Shown here piece after piece: positions 52,786 to 61,481 of a stretch of DNA of 64,000 nucleotides (position 1 is the first letter of the stretch; the number at the start of each line of letters is the position of its first letter). The translations under genes were made by a program, and so were the position numbers. The stretch lies in contig NZ_FXYD01000002.1 of the NCBI RefSeq assembly GCF_900185015.1, positions 496,001 through 560,000 of the forward strand. Direction: 5' to 3'. The DNA is from Octadecabacter ascidiaceicola (GTDB taxonomy: Bacteria > Pseudomonadota > Alphaproteobacteria > Rhodobacterales > Rhodobacteraceae). The notes below the pieces were generated by a model. That model had not been told where the DNA came from, made no database searches, and saw only the letters and a program-made list of their open reading frames with translations.

Positions 52786-54066
52786 ATGAGTTCGATCAAA
52801 GACCACCCGCTGCGCTATGCAATGGCGAACGAGTTGCACGCCCGCCCGTTTCCCGCGCTGGCTGCGCCGTGCCATGCGGCCTACCTCGCGATTAAGCCCG
52901 CGCAAGACGCCGCCGGACGAGATCGTTCTGCGGATATGGCGCACCTTAAGGCTTTGTTGGATCACTACGCCGCGCCCCATCCGGAAGAGGGCGCTACCCA
53001 TTACTTCGGCCAGATCGGACGTCATATTCTGAAATGGGAAAGCCATACGGAATTCGTGACCTATACGATTTTCGAAGAAGGGGTGCGCGATACCCCGTTC
53101 GATTTCGCGGCATTTGCAATGTTTCCAGAAAGCTGGCTTGCGTCAGCACCGGGAACGCGGGTGACCTCTGCGTTGATTAGGGTCGAACAACAGACAGGTG
53201 ATGCAGGGATCACAAAGAAACTCGCGGATTGGTTTGTACCAGAAAGCGTTGCTGTCAGCCGTGTGCTGGATGACGATGCTGTCATTGCTGGGGATTTCAG
53301 AATTGATGCAGCGGGGCACATAAGGATTGCGGTTTTCGCGCGGCCAGAAACCGGAGAGCGTAGAGTTGGGCGGGTCATTCAGCGGCTCTGTGAAATCGAA
53401 ACTTATAAAGCGATGTCGATGCTGGGGTTTTCGCGGTCCCGCGATCTAAGCCGCGACATGGGCACGATTGATGGGCGCTTGTCTGCGTTGACAGAGGCGC
53501 TGTCAGGACCGTTAGAGAGCACGGAAGACACGCTTGATGCGTTGTTGCAGATATCTGGCGAGCTGGAGGCTCTGTCTGCGCGCTCAACGTTTAGGTTTGG
53601 CGCGACACAAGCCTATGAGACCATTGTGAACCAGCGCATTGAAGTGCTGCGCGAGGAGCGGTTTTTGGGGCGGCAAACCTTTGGCGAATTCATGATGCGC
53701 CGCTTTGATCCCGCGATGCGCACCGTTGCCAGCACCAAAGCGCGTCTGGATGCGATGGGACGTCGTGCGATCCGTGCGTCCGATTTGTTGCGAACGAGGG
53801 TTGATGTGGAACGTTCTGCTGAGAACAAGGCGCTGTTGCAAAGCATGGATCGGCGGGCAGATATCCAGTTGCGTTTGCAAGAGACGGTTGAAGGCCTGTC
53901 GATTGTGGCGATCAGTTATTACGCGGTGAATTTGGCCGCGAATATTGCCGCGCCGTTCGCCTATGATCTTGGACTTGGTGAGAAGACGTTAAAAGCGGTT
54001 TTAACGCCATTGGTGATCCTAGGCGTCTGGATGATGGTGCGCCGTATTCGTAAGGCGTTGCATTAA
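52786..54066 (+). CDS. DUF3422 family membrane protein
   Basis: A 426-residue protein. The N-terminal segment HPLRYAMANELHARPFPAL and the following HYFGQIGRHILKWESHTEFVTYTIF are the hallmark of DUF3422. A long helical and probably coiled-coil part (about residues 215-365) leads to two membrane helices near the C-terminus (SIVAISYYAVNLAANIAAPFAYDL and VLTPLVILGVWMMV). The role of the family is not known. It stands alone; a structured repeat follows its stop. Confidence 0.85.
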   Translation: MSSIKDHPLRYAMANELHARPFPALAAPCHAAYLAIKPAQDAAGRDRSADMAHLKALLDHYAAPHPEEGATHYFGQIGRHILKWESHTEFVTYTIFEEGVRDTPFDFAAFAMFPESWLASAPGTRVTSALIRVEQQTGDAGITKKLADWFVPESVAVSRVLDDDAVIAGDFRIDAAGHIRIAVFARPETGERRVGRVIQRLCEIETYKAMSMLGFSRSRDLSRDMGTIDGRLSALTEALSGPLESTEDTLDALLQISGELEALSARSTFRFGATQAYETIVNQRIEVLREERFLGRQTFGEFMMRRFDPAMRTVASTKARLDAMGRRAIRASDLLRTRVDVERSAENKALLQSMDRRADIQLRLQETVEGLSIVAISYYAVNLAANIAAPFAYDLGLGEKTLKAVLTPLVILGVWMMVRRIRKALH

Positions 54067-54072
54067 GTTGGT

Positions 54073-54157
54073 TTCGAATGAGCTGCGCTCATCCGACCGA
54101 GGGTGGCTAGCCCCCCGTCCTGCGGACTCCCTTCGGGGCATTTGGGTAACAGAGACA
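54073..54157 (+). repeat. Structured intergenic repeat, copy 2
   Basis: TTCGAAT is followed by hairpin 1 (ATGAGC-TGC-GCTCAT, 54078-54092), CCGACC (54093-54098), hairpin 2 (GGGTGGC-TA-GCCCCCC, 54101-54116, one mismatch) and the tail GGGGCATTTGGGTAACAG ending AGACA at 54157. Order and spacing match the copy at 4087-4162. Here it lies between two converging genes, and the T-run of the other copy is partly lost. Confidence 0.75.
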
Positions 54158-54160
54158 GGA

Positions 54161-55075
54161 TTAGAGGCCGCGGATGCGGGGGTCTAATGCGTCGCGTAGA
54201 CCGTCGCCCATGTAGTTAACGCTGAGCACGGTGAGGCTGATTGCGAGACCGGGCCACATGACGCGCTGGGGGTGTTGCTGCATGAAGTCAGTCGCATCAA
54301 ATAGCAGGCGGCCCCATGTTGGGAAATCCGGTGGGAAGCCGAGGCCGAGAAAGCTGAGGGCTGACTCAGTAATGATGGCAGTCGCGATGCCAAGGGTGGC
54401 GGAGACCATGATGGGTGACATTACGTTTGGCAGGACATGGCGCAAGATCATTTTGCCGGGGCGAGTGCCGATGGAGCGCGCCGCGAGGACGAACTCGCGT
54501 TCCTTCAGGGCCAATACATCACCTCGCACGATGCGGGCAGTGGGCATCCATGAGGTAATGCCGATGGCGATTACGATCAGAATGAAGATGCCGGTTTCAG
54601 GACCAAAAGACGCCGAAAGTGGTTGGCGGAATAGCATCACCATGACCAGCAGCAATGGCAGCAAGGGCAGGGCGAGGAATAGGTCGGTTACGCGCATCAA
54701 CAGCCCGTCGATACGTTTGAAGTAGCCCGCAAGGACCCCAACCAGCGTGCCAAGGAACAGCGCGAGCCCCATTGCCGTGAGTCCCACGGAGATGGAGGTT
54801 TGTCCGCCCGCCATCATCCGCGCCAGCATATCGCGGCCTAATTGGTCAGTGCCAAAGGGATGTGCCCATGTGGACCCTTGGTTGCGGGCGCGCACGTCGA
54901 TGTAGGTTGGATCAATGCTCCAGATCCACGGGCCCACGTAGACGGCGAGCACGATGAAGATGAAGAAACACGCGCCCATGACCGCACCCTTGTGGGTTTT
55001 GAACTGGTCCCAGACGTCCCACCATTGGTTGCGGGCCACTGCATCGTCGCGCGTGTCTATGGATGTATCAGTCAT
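54161..55075 (-). CDS. ABC transporter permease, dipeptide/oligopeptide type (DppC/OppC-like)
   Basis: A 304-residue inner-membrane permease. After a soluble N-terminus (residues 1-30) the first helix is followed by a periplasmic loop with AHPFGTDQLGRDMLARMMAGG, the OppC N-terminal signature. The coupling (EAA) loop SIGTRPGKMILRHVLPNVMSPI near residue 205 meets the ATPases. Six helices in total. It overlaps the upstream OppB-like gene by eight bases and ends the transporter operon. The substrate is not determined by sequence. Confidence 0.93.
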   Translation of the reverse strand: MTDTSIDTRDDAVARNQWWDVWDQFKTHKGAVMGACFFIFIVLAVYVGPWIWSIDPTYIDVRARNQGSTWAHPFGTDQLGRDMLARMMAGGQTSISVGLTAMGLALFLGTLVGVLAGYFKRIDGLLMRVTDLFLALPLLPLLLVMVMLFRQPLSASFGPETGIFILIVIAIGITSWMPTARIVRGDVLALKEREFVLAARSIGTRPGKMILRHVLPNVMSPIMVSATLGIATAIITESALSFLGLGFPPDFPTWGRLLFDATDFMQQHPQRVMWPGLAISLTVLSVNYMGDGLRDALDPRIRGL

Positions 55076-56090
55076 AGCGGATCCTCGGATCTAGAATTCC
55101 GTAAAGGATGTCAGCGATCAGGTTAAAGAACACGATCAGGATGGCGAAGATAAAGGTGAGCGTCTGCACCATGGGCACGTCACTGGCTTGGATCGAGACG
55201 ATTAGAAGTTGGCCAATACCGTTCACCTTGAAGATTTGCTCGGTGATGATCGCACCGCCAAAAATCGCAGGGATGCCAAGGGCAATTACCGTCACAACGG
55301 GGATCATCGAATTGCGCAGCACGTGTTTCAGGACAACGACGCTTTCGGTCATGCCTTTGGCGCGGGCAGTGCGCACGTAATCTTGATTGAGGTTGTCGAG
55401 CATGGAGGCGCGCATAAACCGGCTGATCTGCGCTGTGGTTTGCAGGGCCAACACCATCACAGGCAGAACCATCTGGCGAACTTGCTTGCCAAAGGCCTCC
55501 CAGCTGTCGATCACGAGGGTGGTGTCATAGATCGACGGGAACCACCAAAAACTGTCGTTTGGCATCATCACAGTGAATAGGATGATCATCAGAACGCCGG
55601 AAAAGAACGGCGGGATGGAAAAGCCGATCATAGAGACAAACGTACCGGCTTGGTCGAACACGGAATACTGTTTGTAGGCCGAGATGATGCCGATGGGCAG
55701 GGCGATCAGCACGCCGACCACATAGGCGAGGCCAACGACCATAAGCGTCTGAGGCAGACGTTCGAGGATGGTGTCCATTACGGGCGCGCGGGTCTGCCAT
55801 GAGATCAGGCGGGCTTCGTCCGGTGCGGATACCCAGTCAACGGATTGCGACAGGTAGTAGACCGGCTCGCTCCAGACCATTTGTTTCAGCCAGAGGAGGT
55901 AGCGGATGTGGACGGGTTCACCGAGGCCCAAGGACTGGCGGATTTGCTCACGCACTTCTGGCGGGATCGTCAAAGGCAGCTGCGCCGTTGGGTCGCCCGG
56001 TGCCATGTCCAGCAACAGGAAGATGATCAACGAGATGAAGATCAACGTCGGGATCGCAGTCAGCAAACGCCGGATTGTGTAAGTCAGCAT
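55068..56090 (-). CDS. ABC transporter permease, dipeptide/oligopeptide type (DppB/OppB-like)
   Basis: A 340-residue permease starting MLTYTIRRLLTAIPTLIFISLIIF, the usual OppB/DppB opening helix. Other helices are around residues 115-135, 150-175 and 300-325. The EAA-type loop is VRTARAKGMTESVVVLKHVLRNSMIPVV near residue 240. An extended periplasmic loop (about residues 60-110) is present. It follows the substrate-binding protein gene after a 174-base gap that contains a strong hairpin, so its expression may be lower than that of the binding protein. Confidence 0.93.
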   Translation of the reverse strand: MLTYTIRRLLTAIPTLIFISLIIFLLLDMAPGDPTAQLPLTIPPEVREQIRQSLGLGEPVHIRYLLWLKQMVWSEPVYYLSQSVDWVSAPDEARLISWQTRAPVMDTILERLPQTLMVVGLAYVVGVLIALPIGIISAYKQYSVFDQAGTFVSMIGFSIPPFFSGVLMIILFTVMMPNDSFWWFPSIYDTTLVIDSWEAFGKQVRQMVLPVMVLALQTTAQISRFMRASMLDNLNQDYVRTARAKGMTESVVVLKHVLRNSMIPVVTVIALGIPAIFGGAIITEQIFKVNGIGQLLIVSIQASDVPMVQTLTFIFAILIVFFNLIADILYGILDPRIRYD

Positions 56091-56219
56091 TCGGTATCTC
56101 CGATGCGGGACGAGGTTTTGATGCAGTCTTGTTCATCGCCAGCCGACATAGGATGCGGGTTTGGAAATTCGGTGAAAGCGAAGGCAGGCTGCATGAAAAT
56201 CGGGTCCATAGTTGGTAGG

Positions 56220-56246
56220 AAAAGGGTGGGCATGTCTGCCCACCCC
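56220..56246 (-). terminator. Hairpin after the substrate-binding protein gene (attenuator or 3' protector)
   Basis: On the minus strand GGGTGGGCA-GACA-TGCCCACCC forms a perfect nine-base stem with a tetraloop (56224-56245), followed by TTTTCC. It lies about 20 bases after the stop of the binding-protein gene and before the permease genes. The short T-run suggests partial termination or mRNA protection, not a full stop. Confidence 0.75.
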
Positions 56247-56264
56247 GTTGTTGAGCAATCGAAA

Positions 56265-57983
56265 TTACTCGGTGCGGTACCATTCAGCGATGTTCCACAG
56301 CTCAGAATCCCAATCGGACATTTTAACACCACCGAGTGTGTTGGCATGCGCAGACGGATTGCCGCGGTGAACGAGTGGGATGATGGAGTAGGAGGCCATC
56401 AACATGTCGTTCATCTGCTTGACGATTTCAGCGCGGGCGTCGATGCCGGCAGTAGATGCCAACTCATCGATCAGAGCGTCATATGCAGGATCACAGAAAC
56501 GCTGCATGTTGGACCCCTGCCACTGGGATTCAGGGCTTGGCCATTCTTTACACGCCCAGTTCGCCATGTAGGCTTCTGGGTCAACACCTGCGAAGTTGTT
56601 GGTGTACATTTCAACGTCCGCAAAGAATTTTTGGAAGGTGTCAGGCGAAGCTGGGTCACCACCAAAGAAGACGGATGCGTCGATATTGCGAAGCTCAGCT
56701 TGGATGCCGATTTCGGACCACCACTGCTTGACCAGCGCTTGTGTATCCTGACGCACGGCGTTCGTGGATGTCTGGTAAGACACGATAAGTGGTGTGCCTT
56801 CAAACTCGCGAATACCATCGCCATCGCTGTCTACGATACCAGCTTCATCAAGTAGTGCATTCGCGCCGGCAACGTCTTGTGTCAGGCAGGCGTCGTTTGC
56901 AGTGGATGCGTAAACCGCAGGGCCAGGCAATACATTACAGGTTGGTTGGCCGCCAGCGCCGTATCCGATTTCAACAAGCAAGCCACGGTCGATCGCCATG
57001 GACATCGCTTGGCCGATTGTACGGTTGGTCAGGAACGGGTGCGCGCCGCCTTCAGCAGTTGCGCGAAGATCGCCCAGATCAGCAGACGGGTTTGTCTGGT
57101 TCAGGTGCAGGCGCTCAACGGAAGTCGCGAACGCGGCGACAACAGTGCCAAGGCCCGCGGATTCCATGTCGGAGAGTACTGTTGGGTCGATCTGCAGGTT
57201 CCACGCGTAATCAAATTCGCCTGTTTCCAGAACGGAACGTGCCGCTGCAGCTGCATCGCCGCCGCCTTTGAACAGCACTGTTTCAAATGCTGGCTGGCCG
57301 TCTACGCGGAAGTTTTCATTGGCTGAGAACTGAACCACATCGTTGGCTTTGAAGTCTGTCACAACAAAGGGGCCGGTCCCGATTGGGCCAAAGTTTGCGT
57401 CAACACATGTTGGCGCAGCTGCACCCATACAGTCCGCGAACTGTGCCGCTTGGATGATTGGGGATTCAGCACCAACAAGGGCCGTATATGGGAACGGCTT
57501 TGGTGCATCGAACGTGATCTTGATGGTTTGGTCATCAACAGCTTCAACGGATTCAACGCCGTCAAAGTAGGATGCCTGCGCACAACCGCCGCCTTCAGCA
57601 GTACAGTACTGCCATGTGAAGACTGCGTCGTTTGCTGTCAAAGGTGTGCCATCGGACCACATAACGCCGTCTTTCAGCGTCCATGTGATGGATGTCAGAT
57701 CTTCGGAAACACCACCGTTTTCAACAGTTGGAATTTCAGCAGCAAGCCAAGGCAACAATTCACCTGTGTCAGAGAAACGGCCGAGGGATTCCAGCACCAA
57801 GGATGCGGATTCAACTTCTTTCGTGCCGCCCGATAGATACGGGTTTAACGTGGATGGCGCTTGCCAATAGATGATGTTGAGCTGGCCATCGCGGCCGCGC
57901 TCAACTTCGTGGCCGTCAGCAAGTGCCGCCGTGCCACAGGCTACCAGTGCGGTAGCGCCCATTAGGGCTGATAGTTTTTTCAT
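56265..57983 (-). CDS. Periplasmic substrate-binding protein, family 5 (peptide type)
   Basis: A 572-residue exported protein. Signal peptide at residues 1-22 ([22 protein letters not shown]), cleaved before DGH. The SBP_bac_5 domain is recognised by LNIIYWQAPSTLNPYLSGG near residue 35, LKDGVMWSDGTPLTANDAVFTW near residue 107 and IGTGPFVVTDFKANDVVQFSANENF in the middle. ALVACGT near residue 13 looks like a lipobox, but the n-region is too short for that and a type I signal is more likely. Its ATG overlaps the OppF-like stop (ATGA). Confidence 0.93.
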   Translation of the reverse strand: MKKLSALMGATALVACGTAALADGHEVERGRDGQLNIIYWQAPSTLNPYLSGGTKEVESASLVLESLGRFSDTGELLPWLAAEIPTVENGGVSEDLTSITWTLKDGVMWSDGTPLTANDAVFTWQYCTAEGGGCAQASYFDGVESVEAVDDQTIKITFDAPKPFPYTALVGAESPIIQAAQFADCMGAAAPTCVDANFGPIGTGPFVVTDFKANDVVQFSANENFRVDGQPAFETVLFKGGGDAAAAARSVLETGEFDYAWNLQIDPTVLSDMESAGLGTVVAAFATSVERLHLNQTNPSADLGDLRATAEGGAHPFLTNRTIGQAMSMAIDRGLLVEIGYGAGGQPTCNVLPGPAVYASTANDACLTQDVAGANALLDEAGIVDSDGDGIREFEGTPLIVSYQTSTNAVRQDTQALVKQWWSEIGIQAELRNIDASVFFGGDPASPDTFQKFFADVEMYTNNFAGVDPEAYMANWACKEWPSPESQWQGSNMQRFCDPAYDALIDELASTAGIDARAEIVKQMNDMLMASYSIIPLVHRGNPSAHANTLGGVKMSDWDSELWNIAEWYRTE

Positions 57984-59071
57984 GAACTCTCTCCTGGTTG
58001 GTTTTTCGTATTGGTATTGCTCAGGCTCTGGCGGTCTGATGCCTCGGATGCTGCCGTTTGTTCGGCACTCGTTGTCACGTCGTTATAGTGGTGGCAGGCA
58101 ACAAAACGGCCTGGCAGCACCTCTCGGTATTCGGGGTCGATCTGCTTGCAAATGTCCATCACCGCGGGGCAACGGGTGCAAAAGTTGCAACCCTTTGGCG
58201 GGTTGGACGGGGAGGGGACATCACCGGTCAGGATGGTGCGCTCCATTTTGTCGTGCAATTCGGGGTCGGGTTCTGGCACCGCTGACAGCAACGCCTTTGT
58301 GTAGGGGTGCAGCGGTTCGGCGTATAGTTCCTCGCGTGGGGCGAGTTCGACGATCTTGCCAAGGTACATCACCGCCACGCGTGTCGCGATATGGCGCACC
58401 ATGGAAAGATCGTGACTGATGAACAAATAGGTCAGCCCGAACTCTTTTTGCAGATCCTCAAGCAGGTTCACGACCTGCGCTTGGATTGACACATCAAGCG
58501 CCGCGATCGGTTCATCGCAGACAATAAACTTCGGGTTCAACGCCAGTGCGCGGGCAATGCCGATACGCTGCCGTTGACCGCCGGAAAAGGCGTGCGGATA
58601 GCGGCCTGAAAACTTCCGGTTCAGGCCCACCTGATCCATCAGCGCCAAAACCTTTTCGCGCTTTTCTTCCTTAGACAGGGACGTGTGCTCATCCAGCGGT
58701 TCTTGAATGATCGCTTGTACAGTCATGCGTGGGTTTAGCGACGCTTGCGGGTCCTGAAACACCATCTGCATCGTTGGGCGTTTGCCGCGCAGATCCTTTT
58801 GCGCAACATCCCCGATGCTGTCGCCGTCCACGACAATGGATCCATCTGTAATGTCATAAAGGCGCAGAACGGCACGGCCACAGGTGGACTTGCCACAGCC
58901 GGACTCCCCAACCAGCCCCAATGTCTCACCCTCGAAGATATCGAAGGAAACACCATCGACGGCTTTCACGTCACCCGTGTGGCGGCGGAACAACCCAGTA
59001 TGGATCGGAAAGTGCATTTTGAGGTTATTCACCTCAACCAGCTTGGTCGCGGATTTGGTGTCATCAAACAT
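57980..59071 (-). CDS. ABC transporter ATPase, OppF/DppF-like
   Basis: A 363-residue ATPase. Walker A is [18 protein letters not shown] near residue 63, the Q-loop is [15 protein letters not shown], the ABC signature is [16 protein letters not shown] and Walker B is [12 protein letters not shown]. The C-terminal oligopeptide-type tail has the Cys cluster [17 protein letters not shown], as in Dpp/Opp ATPases with a 4Fe-4S site. A long frame continues to 59266, but ATG 59071 has AGGAG and overlaps the OppD-like stop by eight bases. It is coupled to the binding-protein gene. Confidence 0.94.
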   Translation of the reverse strand: MFDDTKSATKLVEVNNLKMHFPIHTGLFRRHTGDVKAVDGVSFDIFEGETLGLVGESGCGKSTCGRAVLRLYDITDGSIVVDGDSIGDVAQKDLRGKRPTMQMVFQDPQASLNPRMTVQAIIQEPLDEHTSLSKEEKREKVLALMDQVGLNRKFSGRYPHAFSGGQRQRIGIARALALNPKFIVCDEPIAALDVSIQAQVVNLLEDLQKEFGLTYLFISHDLSMVRHIATRVAVMYLGKIVELAPREELYAEPLHPYTKALLSAVPEPDPELHDKMERTILTGDVPSPSNPPKGCNFCTRCPAVMDICKQIDPEYREVLPGRFVACHHYNDVTTSAEQTAASEASDRQSLSNTNTKNQPGESS

Positions 59072-60068
59072 CGCGCGGCTCTCCTGTTCGGGCGTCATAG
59101 AAACACGCGGCGTCGTGGTTGTTGCCGACATCATAGCGCGACGGGTTTTCGTGCGCGCAACGGTCCAGCGCCACATCGCAGCGGTCGCGGAATGGGCAAG
59201 CTGTGGGGGACGCCCCAAGAATGGGCGGCTGGCCTTCGATGATTTCAAGCCGCTCTTCGCGGCCACCAGAAACGCGTGGCACAGTTTTCAATAGTGCTCG
59301 CGTATAGGGGTGCTGAGGGTTCTTGAACAATTCACGTGTTGGTGCTTGCTCAACAATCTGCCCACCGTACATCACCACAACGCGGTCCGCGATTCCTGCC
59401 ACAACGCCCAGATCATGGGTGATCCAGATCACGGCCATTCCAAGTCGTTCTTGCAGGTCTTTCATCAGCTCCAGAATTTGCGCTTGGATCGTTACATCAA
59501 GGGCGGTTGTCGGCTCATCCGCGATCAACACCTTTGGATCACAAGCAAGCGCAATCGCGATCATGACGCGCTGGCGCATGCCGCCGGAAAACTGGTGCGG
59601 GTAATCTTTCAGGCGCTGGTCCGCGTCTGGAATGCCGACCAATTCGAGCAATTCTTTTGCACGAACGGCGGCCTGCTTCTTGGTCATCCCCATGTGCTTG
59701 CGCAGGGGCTCCATGATTTGCATGCCGACATTGTAGACAGGGTTGAGGGACGTCATCGGGTCCTGAAACACGAACCCGATCTTGCCGCCGCGTGTGGTGC
59801 GTAACGTCTCTGCATCTACCTTTAGAAGGTCTTGCCCATCGAAGGTCACGGTTCCACCACGTACGTCTGCAGGGGGACTTGGCAGCAGTCCCAAGAGCGA
59901 CATCATGGTAACAGATTTGCCCGATCCACTCTCTCCGACAACGCCCAAAAGCTCACCGGATTTAAGGTCAAAGCTCACGTCGTTGACGGCGTGGACTTCG
60001 CCACCGCGGATTTTGAATACAGTCTTTAGTCCTTGAACATCAAGAACTGTCAGCGCCCCATCGGGCAT
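59064..60068 (-). CDS. ABC transporter ATPase, OppD/DppD-like
   Basis: A 334-residue ATPase and the first gene of the transporter operon. Walker A is [19 protein letters not shown] near residue 41, the Q-loop is [15 protein letters not shown], the signature is [16 protein letters not shown] and Walker B is [12 protein letters not shown]. The tail has Cys-rich [18 protein letters not shown]. The start at 60068 has GGGAGG. It is divergent from the argE-like gene across 249 bases that contain an inverted repeat. Confidence 0.94.
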   Translation of the reverse strand: MPDGALTVLDVQGLKTVFKIRGGEVHAVNDVSFDLKSGELLGVVGESGSGKSVTMMSLLGLLPSPPADVRGGTVTFDGQDLLKVDAETLRTTRGGKIGFVFQDPMTSLNPVYNVGMQIMEPLRKHMGMTKKQAAVRAKELLELVGIPDADQRLKDYPHQFSGGMRQRVMIAIALACDPKVLIADEPTTALDVTIQAQILELMKDLQERLGMAVIWITHDLGVVAGIADRVVVMYGGQIVEQAPTRELFKNPQHPYTRALLKTVPRVSGGREERLEIIEGQPPILGASPTACPFRDRCDVALDRCAHENPSRYDVGNNHDAACFYDARTGEPRDV

Positions 60069-60199
60069 AGGCGACCTCCCTGTAAAAGTGGTCTAAGTTT
60101 TTGTTTTTATTGCCGATAAGTTGGTATTTGAGTCTTAGGAACCCCGGCGATTGGGATGACGTTAGCGGAAAAAAGACATCCCGCAACCCCTGATAGCAT

Positions 60200-60215
60200 T
60201 TTACCGTATGGTAAA
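60200..60215. promoter_or_regulatory. Inverted repeat TTTACC-GTAT-GGTAAA, probable operator
   Basis: Arms TTTACC (60200-60205) and GGTAAA (60210-60215) flank GTAT, in the region between the divergent transporter and argE-like operons. It is 102 bases before the argE-like start and about 132 bases from the OppD-like start. A short A+T stem followed by ATTTTTT also gives it a weak terminator form on the plus strand, but its position favours a regulator site. No regulator gene lies next to the locus. Confidence 0.6.
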
Positions 60216-60317
60216 TTTTTTGCGCAGGGCGTCCTAATGTACTTGACCAAGTGGTGCGCGCGTTTCACGCTCACCACTGAAATGCGCGGCCCAAATTGAA
60301 GGCCCGCCGGGGGCAAT

Positions 60318-61481
60318 ATGACGACAACACTGGACACCAGATCTTTGATGGAACGCTTGATTGCGTTCCCCACTGTCAGCCGCGACAGCAACCTTGATCT
60401 GATCGATTTCGTTGAAAGCTATTTGGCTGATCACGGAATAAATTCAACGCGGATTCCTGATAAAACTGGCGAAAAGGCTGCGCTTTACGCCCATGTCGGG
60501 CCGCAGGTTGAAGGCGCGATTGTTTTGTCCGGTCACACCGACGTTGTGCCGGTTGACGGGCAAGCATGGGACACCGACCCGTTCGAGGTGATCGAAAGCG
60601 GCAACAAGCTTTATGGGCGCGGAACTTGCGACATGAAGGGGTTCGATGCGCTGTCAATCTGGGCCTTGGTTGAGGCAAAGAAACGTGGCGTCACACGGCC
60701 GCTGCAGCTCGCGCTGAGCTATGACGAAGAAGTGGGCTGCACCGGAGCACCACCCATGATTGATGCAATGGTTGCCAGCGGGATGCCGCGGGCATCCGCC
60801 GCCATCATTGGTGAGCCGTCGATGATGAAAGTGGTCACGGGTCACAAAGGGGGAATCGGGTTTGACGTTCATATGCGCGGCTTCGAGGTCCACTCGTCAC
60901 TGATCCATACCGGCGTTAATGCGATCATGTTTGGATCCAAGCTGATTGATTGGTGCAATGAGATGAACGCGGCCAATGCCGCCAAAGCACCGCTCGAAAT
61001 CGATGAAGGGTTCGTGCCGCCCTACACAACGCTTCATGTCGGCATGGTTACGGGCGGCACCGCCCACAACATTACTGCTAAGGACTGTAATTTCGTTCTG
61101 ACCTTCCGCAACGTTCCGGGCGAACCCGGTGAATTGTGGGTGAAGGCGTTCGAGGAAAAAGTCGCCGAGATCGACGCTGAGATGAAAGCGATTCACCCTG
61201 ACACCGGTATCGACTACACGCGCAAATTCGATGTGCCCGGATTGAAGCCCGAAGTGGAAGGCGAAGCCGAAGAGATCGTGCGCAACCTGACGGGCGACAA
61301 TGCCGTCAACGTCGTAAGCTACGGCACAGAAGCGGGCCAGTTCCAAGAGCGAGGTTATAGCGCCGTGATCTGCGGCCCCGGCGACATCGCGCAGGCCCAC
61401 CAGCCAAACGAGTTCATCACGATTGAGCAATTCAAGGCAGGCGAGGCGTTCATGGAACGCTTGCTCGACAGCCTTGGTTGA
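60318..61481 (+). CDS. ArgE-like M20 deacylase (acetylornithine deacetylase family)
   Basis: A 387-residue zinc deacylase. Metal ligands are visible in IVLSGHTDVVPVDGQAW (His, Asp) near residue 76, LYGRGTCDMKGFDAL (Asp) near residue 103, LSYDEEVGCTGA (Glu pair) and the C-terminal ICGPGDIAQAHQPNEFI. The lid domain begins near residue 180. N-acetylornithine is the classic substrate, but the position next to a peptide transporter and a FAD oxidase suggests another N-acyl amino compound. GGGGGC precedes the ATG. Confidence 0.9.
   Translation: MTTTLDTRSLMERLIAFPTVSRDSNLDLIDFVESYLADHGINSTRIPDKTGEKAALYAHVGPQVEGAIVLSGHTDVVPVDGQAWDTDPFEVIESGNKLYGRGTCDMKGFDALSIWALVEAKKRGVTRPLQLALSYDEEVGCTGAPPMIDAMVASGMPRASAAIIGEPSMMKVVTGHKGGIGFDVHMRGFEVHSSLIHTGVNAIMFGSKLIDWCNEMNAANAAKAPLEIDEGFVPPYTTLHVGMVTGGTAHNITAKDCNFVLTFRNVPGEPGELWVKAFEEKVAEIDAEMKAIHPDTGIDYTRKFDVPGLKPEVEGEAEEIVRNLTGDNAVNVVSYGTEAGQFQERGYSAVICGPGDIAQAHQPNEFITIEQFKAGEAFMERLLDSLG

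Noticed and set aside
56265-57983. Binding protein as a lipoprotein because of ALVACG near residue 13
   Set aside because: Only about three basic/polar residues and a short hydrophobic run precede that Cys, while a good type I cleavage site follows at AALA-DGH. I kept the soluble periplasmic reading, though a lipoprotein cannot be excluded.
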